A stretch of DNA of 64,000 bases from Roseiarcus sp963842835 (GTDB lineage Bacteria; Pseudomonadota; Alphaproteobacteria; Rhizobiales; Beijerinckiaceae). The translations under genes were made by a program, and so were the position numbers. Positions 1 to 7,755 of this stretch are shown here, one piece after another (the first letter of the stretch is position 1; every line of letters starts with the position of its first letter). The notes under the pieces were generated by a model. It ran no database searches and had not been told where the DNA came from. It saw nothing but the letters and a program-made list of their open reading frames with translations. The DNA lies in the NCBI GenBank assembly GCA_963842835.1, contig CAWJIB010000009.1, positions 868,001-932,000 of the forward strand, written 5' to 3'.

Positions 1-357
1 GGTCGGATTGGCCTCCAGCGTGATTTCCGCTTCGGGCTCGACGCTCCAGTTCGCCGCGATCGCATCGATGACGCTCTGCACCGCCTGCGGACGCATCAGC
101 GAGGGCGTGCCGCCGCCGAAGAAAATCGAGCGAACCACGCGACCGGGCGTCGCCGCCGCGCGGTGGGCGAGTTCGGCGCGCAGAGCGCAAACGAAGCGCT
201 CTTCGTCGATCGGCGCGGCGCGCACATGGGAGTTGAAATCGCAATACGGGCATTTGGCCAGGCAGAACGGCCAATGCACATACACGCCGAAGCCGGCGTC
301 GTCGGCGCGCAGCGGCGCGGCCGCCTGCCGCGGCGCAAGGGTTTCCATCGTCGTCAT
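1..357 (-). CDS. hemW: HemW-like radical SAM protein (partial, N-terminal 119 codons)
   Basis: The gene runs off the left end, so only the N-terminal part is present. Seen: a radical-SAM cluster motif CLAKCPYC (Cys32, Cys36, Cys39) preceded by YVHWPF, then a glycine-rich FFGGGTPSL segment near residue 80. Both are typical of the HemN/HemW family. HemW proteins are now regarded as heme chaperones rather than true coproporphyrinogen dehydrogenases, and the short N-terminus before the CxxxCxxC motif fits HemW better than HemN. The start at 357 is preceded by a TAAGGCGG ribosome-binding sequence; an in-frame ATG at 348 is the alternative. It is divergent from the sugar epimerase gene. Confidence 0.9.
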   Translation of the reverse strand, partial: MTTMETLAPRQAAAPLRADDAGFGVYVHWPFCLAKCPYCDFNSHVRAAPIDEERFVCALRAELAHRAAATPGRVVRSIFFGGGTPSLMRPQAVQSVIDAIAANWSVEPEAEITLEANPT

Positions 358-449
358 CGCCGCCTTATGCCAGCTTGCCGGGCGCCGCGCCAGATTCTTT
401 GCTATGCCTAATCGGCCGTCGGCTCCGACGGCCGGAGAATCCGGGAATC

Positions 450-1691
450 ATGTCCGAATCCTACGACGCGAAATCCGTCTGGCGACAGACAAACGGCCAC
501 CGGCGCTGGCTCGCCGCCGAGGCCGACGCCCTCTTCGCCTTTTACGAAGTCGATCTGATTCGTCCCTCCGGCGGCTTCGCGACGCTCGACGAGTCCGGGC
601 GCGCGATGGCGTTCGAGACGGTCCGTCCGCTGCATGTGACGACGCGCATGGTGCATTGTTTCGCCATCGCGCATCTCCTCGGGCGTCCCGGCGCCGCCGA
701 CATCGTCGATCACGGCATGGAAGCGATACGGACGCGCCACCGCGATCCCCGCCACGGCGGCTATTTCTGGTCCTTCGACGACGAGGGCCCGCGCGAGCGC
801 GAAAAGCTCGCCTACGGCCACGCCTTCGTGCTGCTCGCCGCGGCGAGCGCCAAATGCGCCGGCCATCCGCAAGCCGACGCGCTGCTGAGCGACGTCGCCG
901 AGGTTCTCGAGGCGCGGTTCTGGGAGCCGAAATACGGCGCGAGCGCCGATGAATTCGCTGAGGACTGGTCGCCGTTCAGCGCCTATCGCGGGCAGAACGC
1001 CAATATGCACTTGACCGAGGCGTTGATGGCTGCGTTCGAGGCGACCGGCGAGCGCAGCTTTCTCGACAAGGCCGAAGGCATCGCCGATCGCGTCCTGCGG
1101 CAAAACGCCGCCGCGGCGGATTGGCGCGTGCCGGAGCATTACGCGGCCGATTGGACGATCGATCGCGAATACAAGGGCTCGGACATGTTCCGTCCCTATG
1201 GCGTCACGCCGGGGCACGCTCTGGAATGGGCGCGTCTGGCGCTACAGCTCTGGGAACTCGGCGGGCGTGAGATCGCCTGGCTGCCCGGCGCGGCGCGCGC
1301 GCTCTTCGCGCGGGCGGTCGGGGAGGGCTGGGACGCGGCGCGCGGCGGCTTCTACTACACGCTCGAGTGGAGCGGCGCGCCGCGCGTGCGCGACCGGCTG
1401 TGGTGGCCTTGCTGCGAGGGCGTCGGCGCGGCGACGTTTCTGGGCGCGCTCGACGGCGATGCGCTCTACGAGGCGTGGTATCGACGCATCTGGGGCTTCT
1501 GCGCGCGCCACTTTCTCGATCGGCGCCACGGCGGCTGGCGTTGCCAACTCGACAATTCGCTGCGTCCGATCTCCGGCTATTTCGTCGGCAAGCCGGACCT
1601 CTATCACGCCGTGCAGGCCTGTCTCATCCCGCTCTATCCCACGAGCGGCTCCCTGACGCGCGGGATCTTGCGCGCGCCCGCAGGCGGCTGA
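450..1691 (+). CDS. AGE-family sugar epimerase/isomerase
   Basis: A 413-residue protein of the N-acylglucosamine 2-epimerase (AGE) superfamily, an (alpha/alpha)6 barrel family that interconverts sugars at C2 (GlcNAc/ManNAc, mannose/fructose, or sulfoquinovose in YihS). Supporting patches are RPLHVTTRMVHCFAIAHLLG near residue 55, the HGGYFWSFDDEGP segment near 100, the NANMHLTEALM helix near 190, and the late RHGGWRCQLD and GKPDLYHAVQACLIP segments, which carry the family's conserved His, Arg and Glu positions. Length is normal. The start ATG follows a GGAGAATCCGGGAATC leader. The exact substrate cannot be read from sequence; a mannose isomerase-like role is the default guess. No partner genes adjoin it. 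Confidence 0.85.
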   Translation: MSESYDAKSVWRQTNGHRRWLAAEADALFAFYEVDLIRPSGGFATLDESGRAMAFETVRPLHVTTRMVHCFAIAHLLGRPGAADIVDHGMEAIRTRHRDPRHGGYFWSFDDEGPREREKLAYGHAFVLLAAASAKCAGHPQADALLSDVAEVLEARFWEPKYGASADEFAEDWSPFSAYRGQNANMHLTEALMAAFEATGERSFLDKAEGIADRVLRQNAAAADWRVPEHYAADWTIDREYKGSDMFRPYGVTPGHALEWARLALQLWELGGREIAWLPGAARALFARAVGEGWDAARGGFYYTLEWSGAPRVRDRLWWPCCEGVGAATFLGALDGDALYEAWYRRIWGFCARHFLDRRHGGWRCQLDNSLRPISGYFVGKPDLYHAVQACLIPLYPTSGSLTRGILRAPAGG

Positions 1692-1704
1692 GGCGCTCGA
1701 GGGT

Positions 1705-2694
1705 TCAAAGGCCCTCGAACAGCGCCGTCGAGAGATAGCGTTCGGCGAAGGAGGGCACGATGACGACGATCGTCTTGCCGTCGTTCTCGGGCCGGCGGGC
1801 GACATCGATCGCCGCCGCGATGGCGGCGCCGGAGGATATCCCCACGGGAATGCCCTCGAGCCGCGCCACCAGCCTCGCCGTGTCGAACGCGGTCTGGTTG
1901 CCGACGGTGACAACCTCGTCGATGAGGCTGCGATCGAGGATCGCCGGCGCAAAGCCCGCGCCGATGCCTTGAATCTTGTGCGGGCCGGGCGCGCCGCCCG
2001 AAAGGACCGCGGAATCCTCAGGCTCGACGGCGACCATCCGCACGCTCGGCTTGCGCGCCTTGAGCACCTGGCCGACGCCGGTGAGCGTGCCGCCGGTGCC
2101 GACGCCGCAAACGACTATGTCGACGGCGCCGGCGGTGTCGTTCCAGATTTCTTCGGCGGTGGTGCGGCGATGAATTTCGGGATTGGCGGGATTTTCAAAC
2201 TGCTGCGGCATGATCGCGCCGGGCGTCGCCGCGACGATGTCGTTGGCCTTGGCGATCGCGCCCTTCATGCCTAGCGAGGCGGGCGTCAACACCAGTTCGG
2301 CGCCAAGCAGGGCGAGCATCTTGCGCCGCTCGACCGACATCAATTCGGGCATCACGAGAATGAGCTTATATCCGCGCGCCGCGGCGACGAACGCCAATGC
2401 GATTCCGGTGTTTCCCGAGGTCGGCTCGACGAGGACGCCGCGGCCCGGCGCGATCCGTCCTTGCGCCTCCAGAGCGTCGATCATCGCGACGCCGATGCGG
2501 TCCTTGACGCTGCCGATCGGGTTGAAGAATTCGAGCTTCGCGAGCAGGTTGGCGCGCACGCCCTTTTCCCTGGCGATGCGGTCGATGCGGACGAGCGGCG
2601 TATCGCCGATCGTGTCGGTGATCGATGCATAAACCCGCCCTCGGCCGCGCGGTCGTTCGTCGCCGCGGGTCGGGTCCTTACCGGTTCCAACCAT
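1705..2694 (-). CDS. cysK: Cysteine synthase A (O-acetylserine sulfhydrylase)
   Basis: A 329-residue PLP enzyme of fold type II that makes L-cysteine from O-acetylserine and sulfide. Seen: the PLP lysine in NPIGSVKDR (Lys64), the substrate loop PTSGNTG (residues 91-97), the phosphate-binding GVGTGGTLTG glycine loop, and the C-terminal GISSGAA motif. Length and motif order match CysK rather than cystathionine beta-synthase. The start was set at the ATG 9 nt after GGAGG; this leaves a somewhat long basic N-terminus, and an in-frame GTG about 20 codons in (giving VYASITDTIG) is a possible alternative. It lies downstream of an Rrf2-family regulator in the same direction, a pairing that suggests local control of cysteine or Fe-S supply. 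Confidence 0.95.
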   Translation of the reverse strand: MVGTGKDPTRGDERPRGRGRVYASITDTIGDTPLVRIDRIAREKGVRANLLAKLEFFNPIGSVKDRIGVAMIDALEAQGRIAPGRGVLVEPTSGNTGIALAFVAAARGYKLILVMPELMSVERRKMLALLGAELVLTPASLGMKGAIAKANDIVAATPGAIMPQQFENPANPEIHRRTTAEEIWNDTAGAVDIVVCGVGTGGTLTGVGQVLKARKPSVRMVAVEPEDSAVLSGGAPGPHKIQGIGAGFAPAILDRSLIDEVVTVGNQTAFDTARLVARLEGIPVGISSGAAIAAAIDVARRPENDGKTIVVIVPSFAERYLSTALFEGL

Positions 2695-2743
2695 GAATCT
2701 CAGCCTCCAAGCCGCCGCAGGCGCCAAGCGCGGCGCGCTCCTT

Positions 2744-2798
2744 GTTCAGGTTACATTTTTTGACGACATGGTCATATAGAATATTTTAAAATACGAAA
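2744..2798 (-). promoter_or_regulatory. AT-rich cysK leader with 12-bp palindrome
   Basis: The 104-bp gap between rrf2 and cysK is strikingly AT-rich for this genome. It contains a perfect palindrome TATTTTAAAATA at 2782-2793, about 90 bp before the cysK start. Placement just upstream of cysK and just downstream of an Rrf2-family regulator gene makes it a candidate operator or promoter. No binding data can be inferred from sequence alone. Confidence 0.4.
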
Positions 2799-3251
2799 CT
2801 AGATAGCAAAATCTCCGCTGGCCTTCTCCTCTTCGAGGATCTGCGCCTTCTCGGCTTGTTCGCACAGCTGCTCGACGCTGATGGCGTCCAGATTCGCCAG
2901 GAACAACTCGCCGGCCTTGCGCACGCTCGGTTCGATGACCCTCTCCACGAGCTTGGATCGCGACCCGATATCCTCGTGCTCGGCGGTGCTCAGGCTCGTC
3001 GAGGTGCGCACGATTTCGCCGACGGAAATTCTGCGGCGCTCGCGCGCCAGCTCGTAACCGCCGCGAGGCCCGCGAACGCCCTTGAGGATCTTGGCGTGAA
3101 CGAGGCCCTGCAACAGGGTCTCCAAGTGCCGAGGCGGCAATTTGTGCCGCGAGGCGAGCGCCTTCGCCGCGACCGGAGAAGGCCGCGAATGCAGGGCGAT
3201 GTCGACAACGGCGGCGATAGCCAGCAGGCTGCGTCGCGACAGCAGGTCCAT
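2799..3251 (-). CDS. Rrf2-family transcriptional regulator
   Basis: A 150-residue winged-helix regulator. Seen: the N-terminal helix-turn-helix core (residues ~1-65) with the family hallmark LPPRHLETLLQGLVHAKILK followed by the wing GVRGPRGGYELAR. The three clustered cysteines that ligate Fe-S clusters in IscR, NsrR or RsrR are absent; the only cysteine is near the C-terminus (EQLCEQ). It is therefore more likely a CymR-type regulator of sulfur or cysteine metabolism, consistent with cysK directly downstream. The start follows a good GAGGAGAAATAAC leader. It abuts dut by 1 nt, so it is probably cotranscribed with coaBC-dut. Confidence 0.85.
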   Translation of the reverse strand: MDLLSRRSLLAIAAVVDIALHSRPSPVAAKALASRHKLPPRHLETLLQGLVHAKILKGVRGPRGGYELARERRRISVGEIVRTSTSLSTAEHEDIGSRSKLVERVIEPSVRKAGELFLANLDAISVEQLCEQAEKAQILEEEKASGDFAI

Positions 3252-3252
3252 G

Positions 3253-3717
3253 TTATTTCTCCTCGTCTGAGCGCCCGGTCGAACCAAAGCCTCTCGGACC
3301 GCGCTCGCTCCCTGTGAGCCGTTCGCTTTTAATGAAAGCAACGCGCTCGACGGAACACACCACGAGCTGCGCGATGCGCGCTCCTCGCCGAACGGAAAAG
3401 GGATTTTGACCCAAATTAATAAGTATCACGCCGATTTCGCCGCGATAGTCCGCGTCGATCGTCCCGGGGCTATTGAGAACGGTCACCCCGTCCTTCAGCG
3501 CCAGCCCTGAGCGAGGCCGAATTTGCGCCTCGTAACCCTTCGGCAATTCGATCGCCAAACCCGTCGGAATCAATGCCCGGTCGCCGGGGTTCAGAATCAC
3601 CTCCCGGCCTTCTGGAAGCGCGGCCACGAGATCCATTCCCGCCGCATCATCGCTCTGGTACTGGGGCAATTGCAAGTCCTGCGAATGTGGAAATCGCTGA
3701 AACCCAATCTGAATCAT
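3253..3717 (-). CDS. dut: dUTP diphosphatase
   Basis: A 154-residue trimeric dUTPase that hydrolyses dUTP to dUMP and PPi. The family motifs appear in order: DDAAGMDLVA (motif 1), PRSGLALK (motif 2), NSPGTIDADYRGEI (motif 3), RGARIAQLVV (motif 4) and the glycine-rich C-terminal arm RGPRGFGSTGR (motif 5) that closes over the active site. Its ATG overlaps the coaBC stop in an ATGA arrangement, indicating translational coupling; coaBC-dut is a common alphaproteobacterial pair. Confidence 0.97.
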   Translation of the reverse strand: MIQIGFQRFPHSQDLQLPQYQSDDAAGMDLVAALPEGREVILNPGDRALIPTGLAIELPKGYEAQIRPRSGLALKDGVTVLNSPGTIDADYRGEIGVILINLGQNPFSVRRGARIAQLVVCSVERVAFIKSERLTGSERGPRGFGSTGRSDEEK

Positions 3718-4973
3718 CGTTTATCTTTCATCATCCGCGCAATGAGGTCGATCAAACCGAGCGCGACTTCTTGTTTGCTCATGCGCGGCCAAGGTTCGAC
3801 GCCCGCGGCGCTGACGATCGCGACCTGATTGTCGAGGCCGCCGAAAGTCCCTTCGCCTTCGGCGACGCTGTTGGCGACGATCAGGTCGCAGCCCTTGCGT
3901 TTGAGCTTGTCGCGCGCGTTTTCCGCGATCCGCTCGGTTTCCGCAGCGAATCCGACGACGAGCGCCGGGCGGTCGGCCGTCCTCGTCGCGATGTCTGCGA
4001 GAATGTCCGGGTTCTCGACCAACGACAAGACCGGCGCGCCGCCGGCGCCTTTTTTCAGCTTGTTGGCGCCGATCGACTCGACGCGCCAATCCGCGACGGC
4101 TGCGGCCGCGACGAAGACGTCCGCGGGCAAGGCGGCCAACACGGCCGCGTGCATTTGTCGCGCCGTCTCGACGTGGACGACGTCGACGCCGGGGGGATCG
4201 GCGAGGCCGACCGGGCCGCTGATCAACGTCACCTTCGCGCCGGCGCCATAGGCGGCCCGTGCGATCGCGTGCCCCTGCAGCCCCGACGATCGATTGCCGA
4301 TGAAGCGAACCGGATCGATCGGCTCGTAGGTGGGGCCGGACGTCACAACGACGCGCTTGCCCGCGAGCGCGCCCTCGCGGCGCGCGCCGACGCCGGCGGG
4401 CAGGGGGATCGCTGTCGGCTCTTCGAGCGCGCGCTCGATCGCCGCGACGATCGCCAAGGGTTCGGCCATGCGTCCCGGCCCGAATTCGCCGCACGCCATC
4501 TCGCCGTCGTCCGGGCCGACGAAAGCCACCCCGTCGCCGCGCAGCGCGGCCACATTGCGGCGGGTCGCCGGATGCAGCCACATGCGAAGGTTCATCGCCG
4601 GCGCGGCGAGCACGCGTTTGTCGGTGGCCAGAAGCGCGGTGGAGGCAAGATCGTTGGCGAGGCCATGCGCCATTCGCGCCAGCAGATCCGCCGTCGCCGG
4701 CGCGACCACGATCAGATCGGCCTCGCGCGACAATTCGATATGGCCCATCTCGGCTTCGTCGATCAGGCTGAACAGATCGGAGCGAACCGCATGGCCGCTG
4801 AGCGCAGCGGCCGACAGAGGCGCGATGAATTGCTTGGCCGCCTCGGTCATGACGACGCGCACGACGGCGGCGCGCTCGCGAAGCCGGCGGATCAGTTCGA
4901 GCGACTTATAGGCCGAAACGCCGCCACCGACGATCAGAAGAATGCGGGCGCCCGACAAAGGTTTCGCGGTCAT
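3714..4973 (-). CDS. coaBC: Bifunctional phosphopantothenoylcysteine decarboxylase / phosphopantothenate-cysteine ligase
   Basis: A 419-residue bifunctional coenzyme A biosynthesis enzyme. The N-terminal flavoprotein CoaC half carries GGGVSAYKSLELIRRL, the conserved His of GHIELSREADL, a PASANT-like ATADLLARMAHG segment and the PAMNLRMW motif (catalytic Asn). The C-terminal CoaB half begins near residue 195 with KRVVVTSGPTYEPIDPVRFIGNRSSG and carries the later NKLKK lysine motif. Length is typical of the fused protein. It starts a leftward operon with dut. Confidence 0.97.
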   Translation of the reverse strand: MTAKPLSGARILLIVGGGVSAYKSLELIRRLRERAAVVRVVMTEAAKQFIAPLSAAALSGHAVRSDLFSLIDEAEMGHIELSREADLIVVAPATADLLARMAHGLANDLASTALLATDKRVLAAPAMNLRMWLHPATRRNVAALRGDGVAFVGPDDGEMACGEFGPGRMAEPLAIVAAIERALEEPTAIPLPAGVGARREGALAGKRVVVTSGPTYEPIDPVRFIGNRSSGLQGHAIARAAYGAGAKVTLISGPVGLADPPGVDVVHVETARQMHAAVLAALPADVFVAAAAVADWRVESIGANKLKKGAGGAPVLSLVENPDILADIATRTADRPALVVGFAAETERIAENARDKLKRKGCDLIVANSVAEGEGTFGGLDNQVAIVSAAGVEPWPRMSKQEVALGLIDLIARMMKDKR

Positions 4974-5128
4974 GATCTCTTACGCTGCGACGGCGCCGCG
5001 CGCCGAACATTTGTTCGCGCTCGCGCGCGGCGAAGATCGCAACTTACGACCGGAAAGAACAGATCTGCAACGTCCAAGCTGCGACCGACGGTAAAGGCCC
5101 CTATAAAATTATCTCTCTTATTATCCGA

Positions 5129-6679
5129 TCACCTGAGGTGAAGGGCTATCCAAACGAGCGCCGCGGCGATGACCCACAGCGACGCCTCGAGCGCCCAAGG
5201 CCATCGCCCGGCGGCGGGCGCGCCCGGCGCCTGGGCGGGCGCGCCCTCGGCTTCGCGCTCGACGAGGCGCGAGAGATGCTCCAGGCGCGGCGGCGCGTCG
5301 GCCACGAGTTTGGCGAATTGCGAAACGCTGCGGCCGAAGTCTTCGATCCGGCCGCGCGGCCCGAGGTTTTCGGCGATCCAGCCGCCGACGACCGGCTCCG
5401 CCGTCCCCCACATGTCGAGATGGGGGTCGAGCCTGCGGGCGACGCCTTCGACCACGACCATGGTCTTTTGCAGCATGACGAGCTCGATGCGCGTCCTCAT
5501 GTCGAACAGCGCGGTGACCTCGAACAGCAGCGTCAAGAGTTTGGCCATCGAAATCTGCTCGGCGGTGCGCGAATGGATGGGCTCGCCGATCGCGCGCACG
5601 GCCTGCGCGAAATCCTCGACGCGGTGGATGGAAGGCACGTAGCCCGCCTCGAAATGCACCTCGGCGACGCGAAGATAGTCGCGCCGGATGAAGCCGTAGA
5701 GAACCTCGGCCAGGAAACGTCGTTCCTTGCGCCCGAGGCGACCCATGATGCCGAAGTCGATGGCGACGATGCGCCCTTGGTCGTCGACGAGCAAATTGCC
5801 CTGATGCATGTCGGCGTGAAAGAAGCCGTGGTGCAAGGCGTGGCGCAGAAAGGACTGGACCAGCGTCCGTCCGAGCTTGGGGATGTCGAAGCCGAGCTCG
5901 GCTAGGCGCGCCGTGTCGCTGAGCGGCGTCCCGTCGATCCACTCCATGGTCAGGACTTCGCGCGTCGTGCGGTCCCAGTCGATCTTGGGGGCGCGGAATT
6001 CTGGGTCTTCGATCAGGTTTTCCGCGAATTCGGACGCCGCCGCCCCTTCGAGCCGAAAGTCCATCTCCATGCGCACGCTTCGCGCGAGCGCGTCGACGAC
6101 GTCCACCAGACGCAGGCGACGCAAGCTCGGCTCGAAGCGTTCGGCGCTGCGGGCGGCGAAAAACATATCGGAAAGATCGCGCGCGAAGCGCCGCTCGACG
6201 CCGGGCCGCAACACCTTGACCGCGACGTCGCGCTCGCCCTCGCGGGTCCGCGCGCGCGCGCGGTGCACCTGCGCGATCGAAGCGGCGGCGACCGCGTCGC
6301 CGAATTCGATGAAGACGGTTTCGATTTTGGCCCCGAAGGCCGCCTCGACCGTCGCGACCGCGACGGCGCGGTCCGCGGGCGCCATGCGGTCCTGCAACTT
6401 TTCGAGCTCCAGCACCACTTTGGGGCCGACGATGTCGGGGCGCGTGGCGAGAAACTGCCCGAGCTTGACATAGGAGGGGCCGAGCCGATCGATCGCGGGG
6501 GAAAGGCTCATGAGACCGCGCGCGCCGCGCCGCGCCAGAAGATTGAGGAGGGCCAACGGCGCTCTGGCGAGCGGCGGCAGCGTCAGCGGGTCGACGCCGA
6601 CGAAGGCGCCCTCGCGCGCCAGCACCAAGCCGGCGCGCGCCAGCCGCGATACGTGTCCGATGGCGGCCAGACGCGACAA
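5129..6679 (-). CDS. ubiB: UbiB-family ubiquinone biosynthesis kinase-like protein
   Basis: A 516-residue atypical kinase-like (ADCK/UbiB) protein needed for ubiquinone synthesis. Seen: the KxGQ hallmark in YVKLGQFLATRPD (near residue 70), an AAAS substitute for the glycine loop in AVAAASIAQVHRA, the lysine in DVAVKVLRPGV, the HADMHQGNLL catalytic-loop equivalent, and the AIDFGIMGR metal-binding segment. The C-terminus ends in a hydrophobic anchor (LWVIAAALVWIALHL). Its start lies 2 nt after the ubiE stop, so the two are cotranscribed. Confidence 0.95.
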   Translation of the reverse strand: MSRLAAIGHVSRLARAGLVLAREGAFVGVDPLTLPPLARAPLALLNLLARRGARGLMSLSPAIDRLGPSYVKLGQFLATRPDIVGPKVVLELEKLQDRMAPADRAVAVATVEAAFGAKIETVFIEFGDAVAAASIAQVHRARARTREGERDVAVKVLRPGVERRFARDLSDMFFAARSAERFEPSLRRLRLVDVVDALARSVRMEMDFRLEGAAASEFAENLIEDPEFRAPKIDWDRTTREVLTMEWIDGTPLSDTARLAELGFDIPKLGRTLVQSFLRHALHHGFFHADMHQGNLLVDDQGRIVAIDFGIMGRLGRKERRFLAEVLYGFIRRDYLRVAEVHFEAGYVPSIHRVEDFAQAVRAIGEPIHSRTAEQISMAKLLTLLFEVTALFDMRTRIELVMLQKTMVVVEGVARRLDPHLDMWGTAEPVVGGWIAENLGPRGRIEDFGRSVSQFAKLVADAPPRLEHLSRLVEREAEGAPAQAPGAPAAGRWPWALEASLWVIAAALVWIALHLR

Positions 6680-6681
6680 GT

Positions 6682-7440
6682 TCAGAGTTTCCAGCCTGAA
6701 TGGATCGCGACGACGCCGCCCGTCAGCCGGGTGAATTCGACGCGCGAGAACCCGGCTTCGCGAATCATCTCGGCGAAGCGATCGGGCGGCGGGAATTTGC
6801 GGATCGATTCGACGAGATAGCGATAGGCCGGGCCGTCGCCGGCCACGACCTTGCCGAGCGCGGGAATCGCCGCGTCGGAATAGGCCGCGTAGATTTCATC
6901 GAAAATCGGCAGATCGACGCGCGAGAATTCGAGGCACAGAAACCGCCCGCCGCGCTTGAGGACGCGATAGGCCTCGCTGAGCGCGCGCTCCATGCGCGGG
7001 ACGTTGCGGATGCCGAAAGCGATCGTATAGGCGTCGAAAGTCGCGTCGGGCAGCGGCAGCGCCTCGGCGTTGCCCTCGACGAAAGTTACCCGTCCGCCTT
7101 CCCTTCTCTTTCGCGCCCGCTCCGCGCCGACGCGCAGCATGTCGGGGTTGACGTCGACGACGGTCACTCGGGTCGCCTCGCCGCCCGCCGCCGCGACGCG
7201 GAATGCGACGTCGCCGGTGCCTCCGGCCACGTCGAGATGCAGGAACGGGCGATGGCGCGGCGGTCGCAGCTTGGCGACGAGAATGTCCTTCCAGATGCGA
7301 TGCAGTCCGAAGGACATGAGATCGTTCATCAGATCGTAGCGGTCCGCGACCTTATGAAAGACGTCGTCGACGAGGCCCTGTTTCTCGTCGAGGCGAACCG
7401 TTCGTTCGCCAAAATGGGTATGAGGGGCGGCGGTCGACAT
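6682..7440 (-). CDS. ubiE: Ubiquinone/menaquinone C-methyltransferase
   Basis: A 252-residue class I SAM methyltransferase of the UbiE/MenG family acting on the quinone ring. Seen: the N-terminal VFHKVADRYDLMNDLMSFGLHRIWK signature region, SAM motif I LDVAGGTGDVAFR, the GNAEALPLPDATFDAYTIAF motif II region and FGIRNVPRM. Length is normal. The start at 7440 (MSTAAPHTHFG) matches the usual family N-terminus. It is followed after 2 nt by ubiB. A second, divergent UbiE-like gene lies in the island at 42.7-43.5 kb. Confidence 0.96.
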   Translation of the reverse strand: MSTAAPHTHFGERTVRLDEKQGLVDDVFHKVADRYDLMNDLMSFGLHRIWKDILVAKLRPPRHRPFLHLDVAGGTGDVAFRVAAAGGEATRVTVVDVNPDMLRVGAERARKRREGGRVTFVEGNAEALPLPDATFDAYTIAFGIRNVPRMERALSEAYRVLKRGGRFLCLEFSRVDLPIFDEIYAAYSDAAIPALGKVVAGDGPAYRYLVESIRKFPPPDRFAEMIREAGFSRVEFTRLTGGVVAIHSGWKL

Positions 7441-7755
7441 ATAGCGTCTCCAGGATCGCGCGCACCATAGCCCGTCCGAGCGCGCCAAGCCAAATAACGC
7501 GGCGGGCCCGGGCCGCCCGGCGCGCGAGAAAGCGATGAATATTTTTTCAGCGAACCGGCCCGGCGCGGCGATGTGCCTCCAGAACGGCGGCGAATCGTCG
7601 CGGACAAGTGAATTAACGCGCCATTAAGCTCACAATGAATTCCTCCGCAACTCCCGCAAGGCGTTAGGCGATCGCTTAAGGGGCGCTCTTCAGTATCCGA
7701 TTATGAACGGCTGCGGCCGATCGAGCAAAGTCGAACCTGCATATCGGATCCCGCC
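7441..7755. other. Intergenic region between divergent ubiE and a GGDEF-EAL gene
   Basis: These 315 bp separate two divergent genes and presumably carry both promoters. No recognisable coding sequence, box or terminator was found. The segment 7605-7640 is relatively AT-rich (GAATTAACGCGCCATTAAG), the likeliest promoter area. Confidence 0.4.
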
